Positions 8,750 through 18,221 of a stretch of 64,000 nt of DNA are shown here, one piece after another. The notes under the pieces were generated by a model. The model searched no databases and was not told the origin of the DNA. It worked only from the letters and a program-made list of their open reading frames with translations. The DNA comes from Rhizobium oryzicola (GTDB taxonomy: Bacteria > Pseudomonadota > Alphaproteobacteria > Rhizobiales > Rhizobiaceae): positions 1 through 64,000 of the forward strand of contig NZ_JAUKWQ010000008.1 of assembly GCF_030504645.1 (NCBI RefSeq), written 5' to 3'. The translations under genes were made by a program, and so were the position numbers. Positions within the stretch are counted from its first letter, which is position 1; each line of letters starts with the position of its first letter.

Positions 8750-8771
8750 TAGGGTGAGGACGATCACCCTA
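8750..8771. terminator. hairpin between convergent genes
   Basis: TAGGGTGA (8750-8757), a GGACGA loop and TCACCCTA (8764-8771) form a perfect 8-bp stem. Outer TTGAC/GTCAA arms (8731-8735 and 8773-8777) can extend the pairing. It sits in the 34-base gap between two convergent genes, but no T-run follows on either side. A role as a bidirectional end signal is inferred. Confidence 0.45.
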
Positions 8772-9968
8772 CGTCAAAGGCAGCAAAGTAGGCTTTGCCA
8801 GCAAGGGTTTGTAAAACCGTTCAGCAATACGGCGCGCAGCAAGATCGCGCGCCAACAGGCATGCCCCCAGCAAGGTTGCCTCCGATCCCTTTTCGGATAT
8901 GGCGACCAAAGTGTCCTGATTGCGGTTTTGAAATTCATCAACGATGATTTTCGCAAAGGCGGCATTGCGGGTCAGTCCTCCACCCAGAACCATGACGCTC
9001 GGGTCGAGGATGCTGGCGGCAGCTGCCGCAATACGGCCAAGGGCGACGCCATGCTCGTGCATCAGGGTTTCTGCGCGTCCGCAACCATTTGCCGCAAGCA
9101 AAAAGAGTTCCTCCGGTGAAGACACAGGCTGTCCCTTGGCCTCAATAGCCGAAGCAGCCCGCATAAGCCCCACCGATCCGTAACGACGTTCGATCGCATC
9201 CTTCTCTGACGGCACCGCATCGCTCCAGGACAATGGGACCTGAGCAAGCTCGCCGCTACCGCCCTGCCCGCCTCGGATCAAGGCGCCGTCGGCGAAGAAG
9301 CCGAGACCGATACCGACCCCAATCTGCATATAGGCTGCGTCATCATAACCGCGCATCAGTCCGTCCTGATGCTCCGCCACCGCTGCGCAATTGACGTTGT
9401 TCTCCACCAGGAATGGAATAGAGGATGGGAGCTTCGACGTTGCAACGAATAGTTCTGTGATGTCGAGAGCAAGCGGCCGCGGCCGATCGGGCCGCAACAA
9501 TTGCCTTGGCACGACCTGATTGACGGCGAGAGCCACAACAAGGGGAGCCTTCTGCAGGCCTGCAAGGACGCGCGAAGCAGCGACCAGTTCGCCCGCCAAC
9601 CTGCCGACCACCGCCGCGTTTTCGCGATGTTTTACACTTTCATGCGCCAATAGGCGGCCATTCAGACAGCGGGCCGTAAAGCTTACCTGGGTAGAACCGA
9701 TGTCGACTCCCAGGACCCAACCCGCCTCGTCACTAACGCCATAGACAATCGTCGCACGCCCTCGCGCACCCTGCTCGCGCCGCAACTCGGTCACAATTGA
9801 ACTTGCTGCCAATTCCGAGAGCCCAAGCGTAACGGACGGAAAGCTAAGCCCTGTGCGCTCGCTCAGGAGTCTACGGTTCGCCTCGCCTGCCTCAAGCAGG
9901 TGGGTGAAAACCAGTTGTGCAACGTCGGATAGTGTCAGGTCCCAGAGATCATGCATCAATCTCTCCAT
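8769..9968 (-). CDS. ROK-family transcriptional regulator
   Basis: A 399-residue repressor-type ROK protein. The N-terminal winged helix spans about 10-70 (NRRLLSERTGLSFPSVTLGLSELAAS), followed by a sugar-kinase-like fold starting at GVDIGST (about 88). It appears degenerate for sugar binding: the usual GE-x-GH motif reads GELAQVPL, and the CxCGxxGCxE zinc motif is missing, leaving only NGCGRAE. It may therefore sense an unusual ligand. The gene is divergent from the ABC transporter operon at 10276 with a 307-base gap holding a palindrome, so it is the probable local repressor. Confidence 0.87.
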   Translation of the reverse strand: MERLMHDLWDLTLSDVAQLVFTHLLEAGEANRRLLSERTGLSFPSVTLGLSELAASSIVTELRREQGARGRATIVYGVSDEAGWVLGVDIGSTQVSFTARCLNGRLLAHESVKHRENAAVVGRLAGELVAASRVLAGLQKAPLVVALAVNQVVPRQLLRPDRPRPLALDITELFVATSKLPSSIPFLVENNVNCAAVAEHQDGLMRGYDDAAYMQIGVGIGLGFFADGALIRGGQGGSGELAQVPLSWSDAVPSEKDAIERRYGSVGLMRAASAIEAKGQPVSSPEELFLLAANGCGRAETLMHEHGVALGRIAAAAASILDPSVMVLGGGLTRNAAFAKIIVDEFQNRNQDTLVAISEKGSEATLLGACLLARDLAARRIAERFYKPLLAKPTLLPLT

Positions 9969-10029
9969 TGCACCTCACCTACCTCACCTCGGCAAGCTCA
10001 TCCAGCCTTAAAAGGCGCTTGACCGAATT

Positions 10030-10050
10030 ATTAAAGTCAGTAACTTTAAT
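10030..10050. promoter_or_regulatory. candidate ROK operator
   Basis: A perfect inverted repeat with 8-bp arms: ATTAAAGT (10030-10037), a CAGTA spacer and ACTTTAAT (10043-10050). It is AT-rich within GC-rich surroundings, like operators of NagC/Mlc-type ROK repressors. It lies 62 bases from the regulator start and about 225 bases upstream of the transporter operon. The rest of the gap (9969-10275) holds no gene. Confidence 0.5.
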
Positions 10051-10275
10051 TTTGTCGAGAGGGGAGGCTTGGCGATGAAGCGGGCTGCTAAGGCCGGCAA
10101 CGGGCTGGATTAGTCGTAAGGTAGAGGCGGTTTTGCCGCGATCAGTTTCTTTACGAGTCGAGTCTCACCGGGCGGAAGCTGAGGACGCGACGCCAGACAT
10201 TCAATGAAAAGTAGGAACAGCATACCTGATCGGCGCAACACCGATCCGGATATCTTTTGGGGAGGAGGAATTCTA

Positions 10276-11871
10276 ATGACTTATCTTATTACCAGATCAA
10301 TTTCGGGAGCCGCCCTGGCGCTTCTGGTTTCGACCGCACCAATCGCGAAAGCTGAAACACCAGCTAACCAGCTGGTCATTGGTACGTCCCTGGCGCAGGT
10401 TCTTTCTGTGGACCCGCAGCAGGGAACGGAGCCGAAGACCCAGGAAATCCTCGCTGCCGTCTATGACCGCCTCGTCTACGTGGACGAGAAGAACCAGCTC
10501 AAGCCTCAATTGGCAGAGAGCTGGACAGTCGACCAGACAGGCATCACCTTCAAGCTGCGTGACGCGAAATTTTCCTCAGGAAATCCGGTCACTGCCAAGG
10601 ATGTCGTCTTTTCACTGGTGCGCCTGCTGAAGCTCAACCAGTCAGCATCATCCTACTTCAAGAACTCAGGCTTTAGTGCCGACAACATCGAAACCCTCGT
10701 CAAGGCGGTGGACCAGAAGACGCTGCGGATCGAACTGACCAAAGCCACGACATCCGAGGATCTGCTTTATCGTCTGGCAATGGGTATCTCGAGCGTCGTG
10801 GACAGCGTGGAGGTACAGAAGCACTTTGCCAATAATGACTATGGCAATGAGTGGCTTCGCACCAATGCTGCAGGCTCCGGTCCTTATGTCCTGCGCCGCT
10901 GGACCCCGAACGAAACCGTCATTCTGGAAGCCAATAAGGACTACTGGGGCAGCGCACCGAAGATGGTCCGCGTCATCATGCGGCATGTACCCGAAAGCCA
11001 GACCGCGCGCCTGATGCTGGAAAAGGGCGATATCGACATCGCCAATGCGCTGACGGCGCCTGACGTGAAGTCCTTTGTCGGGAATGCGAAGTTCGCCATC
11101 GACGCCACCAAGGTCGGCGGCTTCTATGTTCTGGCGATGAACGCGGCCCGCGAGCCTCTGTCGAAACCCGAGGTGCGTGAAGCGCTGGCCTATGGCATTG
11201 ACTACAAGAATATCGCTGCGACGATCCTGGGGCCTTACGGTCGTCCACGCAACGTGCCGGTGCCGGAAGACTGGGCAGGCGCCATCGCAAACCCCGACTG
11301 GTCTTTCCAGCCGGAAAAGGCCAAGGCGCTGCTGGCCAAGGCTGGCTATCCGAACGGCTTCTCGCTGACGCTAAAGACCATCGCACAACCGCCCCGCGTC
11401 GACATGGCGACGGCCATCCAGGCCAATCTGGCCCAGATCGGCGTGAAGGTGGAGATCAAGCAGGGTAATGGCGCAGATATCGTGGCCCAGCACCGCGCAC
11501 GTGATTTCGATCTTCTGATACCGCAGTCGGCTGCCGTCATGCCGAATGCGCTCGGCGCCCTGAATGACTTCGTCACCAACCCTGACAACCGCGCGGAAGC
11601 GAAGAATGCCGGCAACTTTGTCTGGCGTTCGGACTGGAACATTACGGAAATCAACGCCCTGCGCGACAAGGCAAATGCCGAAGCCGACACGGCCAAGCGC
11701 GCAGACATGGTCAAGCAGTTGCAGGAAATGTTCATTGCGCAAAAGCCGGCGGTGTTGCCGATGTTCGAGCGGTTTGAACCCATCGTGCGCAATGTCAACG
11801 TGGTTGGCTACAGCCCCAATCTCTGGGCGCTGAATCGACTTGAGAACGTGACGAAGACGGCGAAGAAGTAG
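10276..11871 (+). CDS. ABC transporter substrate-binding protein, family 5 (peptide/opine type)
   Basis: A 531-residue periplasmic binding protein of the SBP_bac_5 class, which binds peptides, nickel complexes, opines or oligosaccharides. A Sec signal peptide (about 1-25, ending PIAKA) precedes the mature domain. The family segment AESWTVDQTGITFKLRDAKF and the late ERFEPIVRNVNVVGYSP region are typical. The ATG at 10276 follows GGAGGAGG; the upstream in-frame ATG at 10204 is not supported. It is the first gene of a five-gene transporter operon. The linked UxuA-like enzyme and porin suggest a sugar-acid-containing ligand rather than a peptide. Confidence 0.9.
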   Translation: MTYLITRSISGAALALLVSTAPIAKAETPANQLVIGTSLAQVLSVDPQQGTEPKTQEILAAVYDRLVYVDEKNQLKPQLAESWTVDQTGITFKLRDAKFSSGNPVTAKDVVFSLVRLLKLNQSASSYFKNSGFSADNIETLVKAVDQKTLRIELTKATTSEDLLYRLAMGISSVVDSVEVQKHFANNDYGNEWLRTNAAGSGPYVLRRWTPNETVILEANKDYWGSAPKMVRVIMRHVPESQTARLMLEKGDIDIANALTAPDVKSFVGNAKFAIDATKVGGFYVLAMNAAREPLSKPEVREALAYGIDYKNIAATILGPYGRPRNVPVPEDWAGAIANPDWSFQPEKAKALLAKAGYPNGFSLTLKTIAQPPRVDMATAIQANLAQIGVKVEIKQGNGADIVAQHRARDFDLLIPQSAAVMPNALGALNDFVTNPDNRAEAKNAGNFVWRSDWNITEINALRDKANAEADTAKRADMVKQLQEMFIAQKPAVLPMFERFEPIVRNVNVVGYSPNLWALNRLENVTKTAKK

Positions 11872-11885
11872 TCGGTCGACCGATC

Positions 11886-12914
11886 ATGAAGGAATTTACA
11901 CCCATTGAAGTCGCGCGGCGTGTTGGACAACTCGCCGTGAGCCTCTTCGCACTGCTGATCGTGACTTTCGTGATCGGGCGCGTTCTGCCGACCGATCCGG
12001 TCGGAGCCATTGTCGGTGAACTGGCGGACCCCGCGGCTTTTGCGGCGATGCGCCAGAAACTCGGGCTTGATCTCCCAATTTATCAACAGTTCATCATTTA
12101 TGTGGGGTCGCTGCTGCGCGGCGATCTTGGCACAGCCATCCTGACCGGCAATCCGGTGACGAAGGATCTTGCAAAGGCGTTTCCCGCAACGTTCGAACTG
12201 GCAACGCTTGCCGTCATCATATCAACGATCATCGGGGTCCCGCTTGGCATGCTGGCGGCCCTCTTCCGTGACACCTGGTTCGATCAGATTGCGCGCGTGG
12301 TGTCACTGGTTGGGCACTCCATTCCCGTCTTCTGGTTTGGCGTGGTCGGCCTCGTCATCTTCTATGCCACGCTGGCCTGGGTTGGCGGGCCCGGACGCGT
12401 CGATACCTACCTGGACGGCCTGATCGAGCCGCGCACAGGCCTGCTTCTCGTGGACAGCCTGCTGGAGGGTGACACGGAGACCTTCTGGAATGCCGTCAGC
12501 CATATCGTGCTTCCGGCCTGCATCCTTGCCTATTCGGCCATGGCCTATATCGCTCGCATGACCCGCAGCTTCACCCTGGAGCAGCTCAACCAGGACTACG
12601 TCATTGCCGCCCGCGCCAAGGGCGCCTCAAGCCGACGTATCGTCATTGGGCACCTACTGCCGAACATTGCTGTCCAGCTCGTGACCATCCTTGCCATCTC
12701 CTATGGCGGCCTGCTGGAAGGCGCTGTCGTCACCGAGATCGTCTTCTCCTGGCCGGGCATTGGCCAGTACATGACGAACGCGCTGATGATTGGTGACATG
12801 AACGCCATCCTGGCCGGCACGCTGGTGATCGGCACCATCTTCATGGTTTTGAACTTCATCTCGGATCTGGCCTATCTGGTTCTGGACCCCCGCACGCGCG
12901 AGGTAACGCAATGA
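11886..12914 (+). CDS. ABC transporter permease, DppB type
   Basis: A 342-residue inner-membrane permease with about six helices. The binding-protein-dependent transport loop that contacts the ATPases is visible as DYVIAARAKGASSRRIVIGHLLPN (about 240-263). The N-terminal RVGQLAVSLFALLIVTFVIGR helix and LPTDPV segment are typical of DppB/OppB. It starts 14 bases after the binding protein and overlaps the next permease by 4 bases (ATGA). Confidence 0.92.
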   Translation: MKEFTPIEVARRVGQLAVSLFALLIVTFVIGRVLPTDPVGAIVGELADPAAFAAMRQKLGLDLPIYQQFIIYVGSLLRGDLGTAILTGNPVTKDLAKAFPATFELATLAVIISTIIGVPLGMLAALFRDTWFDQIARVVSLVGHSIPVFWFGVVGLVIFYATLAWVGGPGRVDTYLDGLIEPRTGLLLVDSLLEGDTETFWNAVSHIVLPACILAYSAMAYIARMTRSFTLEQLNQDYVIAARAKGASSRRIVIGHLLPNIAVQLVTILAISYGGLLEGAVVTEIVFSWPGIGQYMTNALMIGDMNAILAGTLVIGTIFMVLNFISDLAYLVLDPRTREVTQ

Positions 12915-13807
12915 GCGCGCCCCATGTCTCCTCGACCGTCGCAGTCCGACCGCGTTCAGCCATCCTGTCCGGACTTGCTCTGGTTTGGGAAAAACTTTCG
13001 CACGAACCCGTAGGTCTCATCGGTTTCGTCTTCCTGGGCTTGCTGATCCTGGTGGCGGCACTCGCTCCCGCCATTGCTCCCTTTGATCCTGCGGCACAGA
13101 ACCTGCAGGCTGCCTTCCTGCCGCCCAGCTGGGCGCATCTCGCCGGTACCGACGAGTTCGGGCGCGATATCTTGTCCCGCCTGATTTACGGCGCGCGCAT
13201 CACCATCTCCACCATCCTTTCCGTTACACTGATCGTCGGCCCGATCGGGCTGATCATCGGCGTCGTTTCCGGCTTCGTCGGCGGCAGGACGGATGCCATT
13301 TTGATGCGTTTCACGGATATAGTGTTGTCATTTCCGTCTCTCATCCTGGCGCTTGCCTTTGCGGCCGCGCTGGGCGCAGGCCTCGGCACGGCAATCGTCG
13401 CGATCTCCCTCACCAGCTGGCCGGCGATCGCGCGCCTCGCCCGGGCCGAAGCGCTGATCGTGCGCAATACAGACTACGTGGCTGCGGCCAGGCTGTACGG
13501 CGCATCACCTCTACGCCTGCTCTTCCTTTACATCGCCCCCATGTGCATCCCCTCCGTCGTCGTGCGGCTTACGCTCAACATGGCCGGCATCATCCTGACG
13601 GCCGCCTCGCTTGGCTTCCTCGGCCTCGGCGCACAACCGCCGGCGCCTGAATGGGGTGCGATGATTTCGAGCGGCCGTAAATTCATGCTGGATCACTGGT
13701 GGGTCGCGGTCATGCCTGGCATTGCCATTCTCCTGACCAGCCTTGCCTTCAACCTTGTCGGCGACACGCTTCGCGACCTGCTGGATCCTCGCCATGCCCG
13801 CGCCTGA
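12911..13807 (+). CDS. ABC transporter permease, DppC type
   Basis: A 298-residue partner permease. A short cytoplasmic N-terminal extension precedes the first helix, and the segment LAGTDEFGRDILSRLIYGARI is the usual DppC/OppC signature. The coupling loop is TDYVAAARLYGASPLRLLFLYIAP (about 190-213). It overlaps the upstream permease by 4 bases and the downstream ATPase by 14 bases. It should form the heterodimeric channel with the product of the gene at 11886. Confidence 0.92.
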   Translation: MSAPHVSSTVAVRPRSAILSGLALVWEKLSHEPVGLIGFVFLGLLILVAALAPAIAPFDPAAQNLQAAFLPPSWAHLAGTDEFGRDILSRLIYGARITISTILSVTLIVGPIGLIIGVVSGFVGGRTDAILMRFTDIVLSFPSLILALAFAAALGAGLGTAIVAISLTSWPAIARLARAEALIVRNTDYVAAARLYGASPLRLLFLYIAPMCIPSVVVRLTLNMAGIILTAASLGFLGLGAQPPAPEWGAMISSGRKFMLDHWWVAVMPGIAILLTSLAFNLVGDTLRDLLDPRHARA

Positions 13808-14642
13808 TCAAGACCTTATCCTCACGGCCCGAAATCTGTCCGTTCGTTTTGGCCGCCTTGCCAGACCGGCGGTCGAAAATGTCAGCTTCGACCTGAGGGC
13901 AGAGCGGCTCGGCATTGTCGGTGAATCCGGCTCCGGCAAATCGACGCTCGGTCGCGCGATCATGCGCCTGCTGCCGTCCATCGGGCGTGCCAGCGCTGAC
14001 GAACTTATGTTTGACGGCATGCCGCTGCTATCGACCACGGAAAAGCAGATGCGCAAGCTGCGCGGCAATCGCATGGCGCTGATCATGCAGGATCCGCGAT
14101 ACTCGCTCAACCCGGTCCTGCCCATCGGCAAGCAGGTGGCGGAGGCAGCACTCCTCCATCTCCCCGTCAGCAAGGCAAAGGCTTATGAGCTGGCCAGGGG
14201 CATGTTGGAGCGGGTGCGCATCGCCGATATCGAACGCACCATGAAGCTTTATCCGCACCAGATCTCAGGCGGCATGGGGCAAAGAGTGATGATTGCCATG
14301 ATGCTGCTGGCCAAGCCACGCATGGTCATCGCCGATGAACCCACCTCGGCGCTGGATGTTTCGGTCCGCGGTGATGTCCTGAAACTGCTTGACGAATTGG
14401 TGCGCGAAAACGATGCGGGCCTGATCCTGATCAGTCACGACATCAGAATGGTGGCCGCCTTCTGCGAGCGCATCATGGTCATGTACAAGGGGCGGGTCGT
14501 GGAGATCCTGACCAGTCTTGATGAGGCGCAACACCCCTATACCCGTGGTCTGATTGCCGCCATGCCCGACCTGCATGCACCGGTACACCGTCTGAAGATC
14601 CTCGACAGAACCGCGATCGATGCCCTGGAGCCTCGCCCATGA
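13794..14642 (+). CDS. ABC transporter ATP-binding protein, DppD type
   Basis: A 282-residue ATPase. Walker A is GESGSGKST (about 44), the Q-loop is in [12 protein letters not shown], the signature is ISGGMGQRV and Walker B is [11 protein letters not shown]. The C-terminus has the [12 protein letters not shown] segment of the oligopeptide family. The start at 13794 (MPAPDQDL) overlaps the permease end by 14 bases; an earlier in-frame start would duplicate permease coding sequence. It overlaps the next ATPase by 4 bases. Confidence 0.92.
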   Translation: MPAPDQDLILTARNLSVRFGRLARPAVENVSFDLRAERLGIVGESGSGKSTLGRAIMRLLPSIGRASADELMFDGMPLLSTTEKQMRKLRGNRMALIMQDPRYSLNPVLPIGKQVAEAALLHLPVSKAKAYELARGMLERVRIADIERTMKLYPHQISGGMGQRVMIAMMLLAKPRMVIADEPTSALDVSVRGDVLKLLDELVRENDAGLILISHDIRMVAAFCERIMVMYKGRVVEILTSLDEAQHPYTRGLIAAMPDLHAPVHRLKILDRTAIDALEPRP

Positions 14643-15394
14643 TCCCCACGCCTCCCATGATCGACGTTCAGGAGCTTTCCGTCTCTTTCGGTAACGGCGC
14701 CTCCGCGCGCCAAGTCGTCAAAAACGTGTCTTTCTCCGTCGCCAAGGGAGAAACACTCGGCATCGTCGGCGAATCCGGCTGCGGCAAATCCACCGTTCTC
14801 CGATCGCTCGCAGGCCTCGACCGCCACTGGAATGGCCGCATCAATCTGGCCGGAACGGATGTCGACAAGGTCCGCACACGCGACCAGATGCTGTTGACGC
14901 AGATGGTGTTTCAGGACCCCTATGGTTCGCTACATCCGCGCCATCGCATCAGTCGCGTCCTGACCGAACCCATCCGCGCCATGGGGCTCGGCAAGGGTTG
15001 GGATAAAGTCGATGCCGCCTTGCAGCAGGTGGGCTTGCCGGTAAGCTTTGCCGATCGCTTTCCCCACCAGCTGTCAGGCGGGCAACGCCAGCGTGTCGCC
15101 ATTGCCCGGGCGCTGATGCTTCAACCGCAGATCATCCTTCTGGATGAGCCGACGTCGGCGTTGGATGTGTCGGTCCAGGCGGAAGTGCTCAACCTGCTCG
15201 CTGACCTCAAGGATGAACGGCAACTGACCTATGTCCTCGTCAGTCATGACCTTGGCGTCATCGCGCATATGTGCGACCGTGTGTTGGTCATGAAGGGGGG
15301 AGTCTTCGTTGACGCGCTGAGCAGGGAGGACTTGTATGAGGGGCGCACTCATAACGACTATTCCCGCATGCTGTTCGAAGCCAGCGCTCTCTAA
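14639..15394 (+). CDS. ABC transporter ATP-binding protein, DppF type
   Basis: A 251-residue second ATPase. Walker A is GESGCGKST (about 44), the Q-loop is MVFQDPYGSLHPR, the signature is LSGGQRQRV and Walker B is [11 protein letters not shown]. It is shorter than many DppF proteins and lacks the extended C-terminal cysteine motif region, a common form in rhizobial importers. It overlaps the upstream ATPase by 4 bases. A small hairpin (CGGCGCC-GTT-GGCGCCG, 15400-15416) follows and may weaken read-through to the UxuA-like gene. Confidence 0.9.
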   Translation: MIPTPPMIDVQELSVSFGNGASARQVVKNVSFSVAKGETLGIVGESGCGKSTVLRSLAGLDRHWNGRINLAGTDVDKVRTRDQMLLTQMVFQDPYGSLHPRHRISRVLTEPIRAMGLGKGWDKVDAALQQVGLPVSFADRFPHQLSGGQRQRVAIARALMLQPQIILLDEPTSALDVSVQAEVLNLLADLKDERQLTYVLVSHDLGVIAHMCDRVLVMKGGVFVDALSREDLYEGRTHNDYSRMLFEASAL

Positions 15395-15451
15395 ATTGTC
15401 GGCGCCGTTGGCGCCGTCTGTCTTCACGTCACCAACACGGATGAAATCGAA

Positions 15452-16432
15452 ATGTATGTAGGCACACAGGTCACCGCTCGCGAGGACGATGATTTCAGGG
15501 TCTGGGCGCAGCTCGGGCTCAAGCATATCTGCGCAGATCCGCCGGGCGCACCGGAAAGCTGGACGTTCGACGACATCGAGCGGCACCGCGACAAGGTGGA
15601 AAGCTTCGGCCTGATCCTCGACATGATCCAGTTGCCGATGTCATCGCGACCGATCGAAGAGGCCCCCTACAAGGACATTCTGCTGGCAGGGCCGAACCGT
15701 GATCGGCAGATCGATGCTGTCTGCACCATGATCGAGAACATCGCCAAGGCCGGCATTCCTGCCGCCAAATACAATCTCAACCTCATCGGCATTCCGCGCA
15801 CGGAAATGGAGCGGGGCCGCGGCGGCTCGCTGAACGAAGCATGGCGCTGGGAGAAAGCCGATCCCAATACTGCACCGGGTCTCGCCGGCGTTTTGTCGGA
15901 AGATGAGAACTGGGAGCGCATCGATTATTTCCTTGAACGCGTCGTGCCCGTGGCAGAAAGCAACAAAGTGCGGCTCGCCTGCCACCCGCATGACCCCTAC
16001 ACGCCGCCGGGCTACAAGGGCGTGACCCGCGTGCTCGGCACCGTCGAGGGGCTGAAGAAGTTCGTGCTGATGCGCGAAAACCCGTATCACGGCCTGAATT
16101 TCTGCCAGGGTTCGATCGGTGAGATGCTGGAGAATCCCCGAGAAGAAATCGACGACATCATCCGCTGGTTCGGCAGCCGCGACAAGATTTTCAACGTGCA
16201 CTACCGCAATATCCGCGGCGGCAAGCTGTCCTTCATGGAAACCTTCCCGGATGAAGGCGACATGGACATGGTGCGGTCGCTGAAGATCTACAGGGAAGTC
16301 GGCTACAAATACATGATCATGCCGGATCACGTACCGACGATTTCGGGACGCGACCCCGTCGGCGTCGCCTTCGCCTTCTGCTACGGATACATCGCCGCAC
16401 TTCTCGAAGCGATGGAACGCGGGCACCTCTGA
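15452..16432 (+). CDS. UxuA-superfamily sugar-acid dehydratase (mannonate dehydratase-like)
   Basis: A 326-residue TIM-barrel enzyme related to mannonate dehydratase, which removes water from D-mannonate in hexuronate breakdown. The metal-site regions are recognisable: CHPHDPYTPPG, NFCQGSIGEM, NVHYRNIRGG and MPDHVPTISGRDPVG. It is about 70 residues shorter than E. coli UxuA, and the canonical HPDDPP is HPHDPY, so the exact substrate may differ. It sits 57 bases after the transporter ATPase and is probably in the same operon. Confidence 0.75.
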   Translation: MYVGTQVTAREDDDFRVWAQLGLKHICADPPGAPESWTFDDIERHRDKVESFGLILDMIQLPMSSRPIEEAPYKDILLAGPNRDRQIDAVCTMIENIAKAGIPAAKYNLNLIGIPRTEMERGRGGSLNEAWRWEKADPNTAPGLAGVLSEDENWERIDYFLERVVPVAESNKVRLACHPHDPYTPPGYKGVTRVLGTVEGLKKFVLMRENPYHGLNFCQGSIGEMLENPREEIDDIIRWFGSRDKIFNVHYRNIRGGKLSFMETFPDEGDMDMVRSLKIYREVGYKYMIMPDHVPTISGRDPVGVAFAFCYGYIAALLEAMERGHL

Positions 16433-16651
16433 ACGGCAGGCGAGATCGGCCGGATGGAGCGCCGCCGGTCTCGCTTGTGACGCCGAAGGAGATAACCTCC
16501 ACCACCACTCAATATGTCCGGTTATGCTAATCATGGCGCATCCGTCTGCCATGACAGGATTGGACTAAGACCCGAATTCCGTTCAAGCGATCTGCTTGGC
16601 GCCGTCTTAAGCTTATGGGGATTACCGCTCGGCATCACCCCGGAAAGCTCC

Positions 16652-18076
16652 ATGACCATTGCGCAAAAACAGTTCGTCCTCGCAGGCATCTCTCTCCTGA
16701 TCCTTTCGCTGGGCATCGGCATTCACAGCGCAGACGCCGCCGACAGCAAAGCCCAGGCGTCCAAACGCACTGCGATCCAGAGCAACCGCTGGCAGGAAGA
16801 CTGGTCACCGCTATCAGACCCGGCCCTGCGCACCGAGCCCCTCGACAGTTTGAAATACATCCCGCTTTTTCCGGACGATCTCCAAAGCTACATCTCACTT
16901 GGTGTGACGGCGCGGGAACGCTTTGAAACGAATGATGCGCCGGCGTTCGGGACCGGCTCGAATATCAGGGACTCCTATCTGATCCAGCGTCTCCAGTTTC
17001 ACATTGATGCCCATCTGAATGAAAACTGGGAGATCTTCACGCAATTTGAGGATGCCAGGGCCTTCGATAAGCAGCAGGTCGGTCCCGCCGATGCCAACGA
17101 GATGGATCTCAGGCTCGCCTTTCTTTCCTATTCGCAAGACTTCGATGCCGGAACGTTCAAGGCCCGCATCGGACGCCAGGACTTTGCGTTCGACCTGCAA
17201 CGCTTCGTTTCCTCGCGAGATGGTCCCAATGTCCGTCAATCCTTTGATGCTGTCTGGGCGGATTGGGAGACCTCCGATTGGCGTGTTCTCGGCTTTATCA
17301 GCCAGCCCGTTCAGTATCGCGACAACCGCCCTTTTGACGACTTTTCCGATGACGGCTTCCGCTTCAGCACGGCACGCGTCGAACGGCTTGTTCTGGGCGG
17401 CAACGAGCTTTCGGCCTATTATGCGCTCTATCAACGCGAGCAGGCTCATTACCTCGATGCGAGCGGTGACGAGCAGCGCCATATCCTGGACGTCCGCTTT
17501 GCCGGCAACGCACAGGGTTTCGATTGGGACATCGAGGCAATGGGACAGGCAGGCCGCGTCGGCTCCAAGGATATTGCGGCATGGGCTTTCGGAGCTCGGG
17601 GTGGCTACACGTTTGAGACAGCGACATGGAGCCCGCGTCTCGGATTGCAGTTTGATATTGCCTCCGGTGATCGCAAGTCTGGCGATGGCACCATCGCCAC
17701 TTTCAACCCGCTCTTCCCGAACGGCTACTATTTCTCCCTCGGGGGCTACACGGGTTACGCCAACCTGATCCATCTGAAGCCTTCAGTGACGGTGATTCCG
17801 GTCGAAAACCTGACCCTGACGGGCGCTATCGGACTGTTGTGGCGCGAAACGACGCAGGATGCTGTCTATACGCAACCGAACATTCCCGTTGCCAAGACCG
17901 CAGGACAAGGCGATGCATGGACGGGCGCCTATGCTCAGTTTCGGGCTGATTACAAATTCAATGCCAATTTGACCGGCGCAGTGGAAGCCGTGCATTACCA
18001 AGTGGGCCAGACGCTTCGTCATGCAGGCGCGCGCGACAGCAACTATTTGGGCGTGGAATTGAAATATTCCTGGTGA
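16652..18076 (+). CDS. outer-membrane porin of the alginate-export family
   Basis: A 474-residue protein with a Sec signal (about 1-32, ending HSADA), then a long series of alternating amphipathic strands ending in an aromatic residue (ELKYSW), typical of an outer-membrane beta barrel. The N-terminal pattern SLGVTARERFETNDAPAFG matches AlgE-like alginate_export porins. The ATG at 16652 opens the signal peptide; the frame continues upstream to 16514 without one. Its location after the UxuA-like gene suggests it lets an acidic sugar ligand across the outer membrane. Direction of transport is inferred. Confidence 0.82.
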   Translation: MTIAQKQFVLAGISLLILSLGIGIHSADAADSKAQASKRTAIQSNRWQEDWSPLSDPALRTEPLDSLKYIPLFPDDLQSYISLGVTARERFETNDAPAFGTGSNIRDSYLIQRLQFHIDAHLNENWEIFTQFEDARAFDKQQVGPADANEMDLRLAFLSYSQDFDAGTFKARIGRQDFAFDLQRFVSSRDGPNVRQSFDAVWADWETSDWRVLGFISQPVQYRDNRPFDDFSDDGFRFSTARVERLVLGGNELSAYYALYQREQAHYLDASGDEQRHILDVRFAGNAQGFDWDIEAMGQAGRVGSKDIAAWAFGARGGYTFETATWSPRLGLQFDIASGDRKSGDGTIATFNPLFPNGYYFSLGGYTGYANLIHLKPSVTVIPVENLTLTGAIGLLWRETTQDAVYTQPNIPVAKTAGQGDAWTGAYAQFRADYKFNANLTGAVEAVHYQVGQTLRHAGARDSNYLGVELKYSW

Positions 18077-18221
18077 ATTCGGGCGCTTGGCCAGCCCTTG
18101 CTAAGGGGCATAAAGCCATGTGGCTTTGATCAGACACACAGTCATTTGAGCCAGAACAGGCGAGACAAGAACCGTAGCTTCTTCTAGTAACGTGGCCAGA
18201 CCATTACGAAGGATCGAGTCC

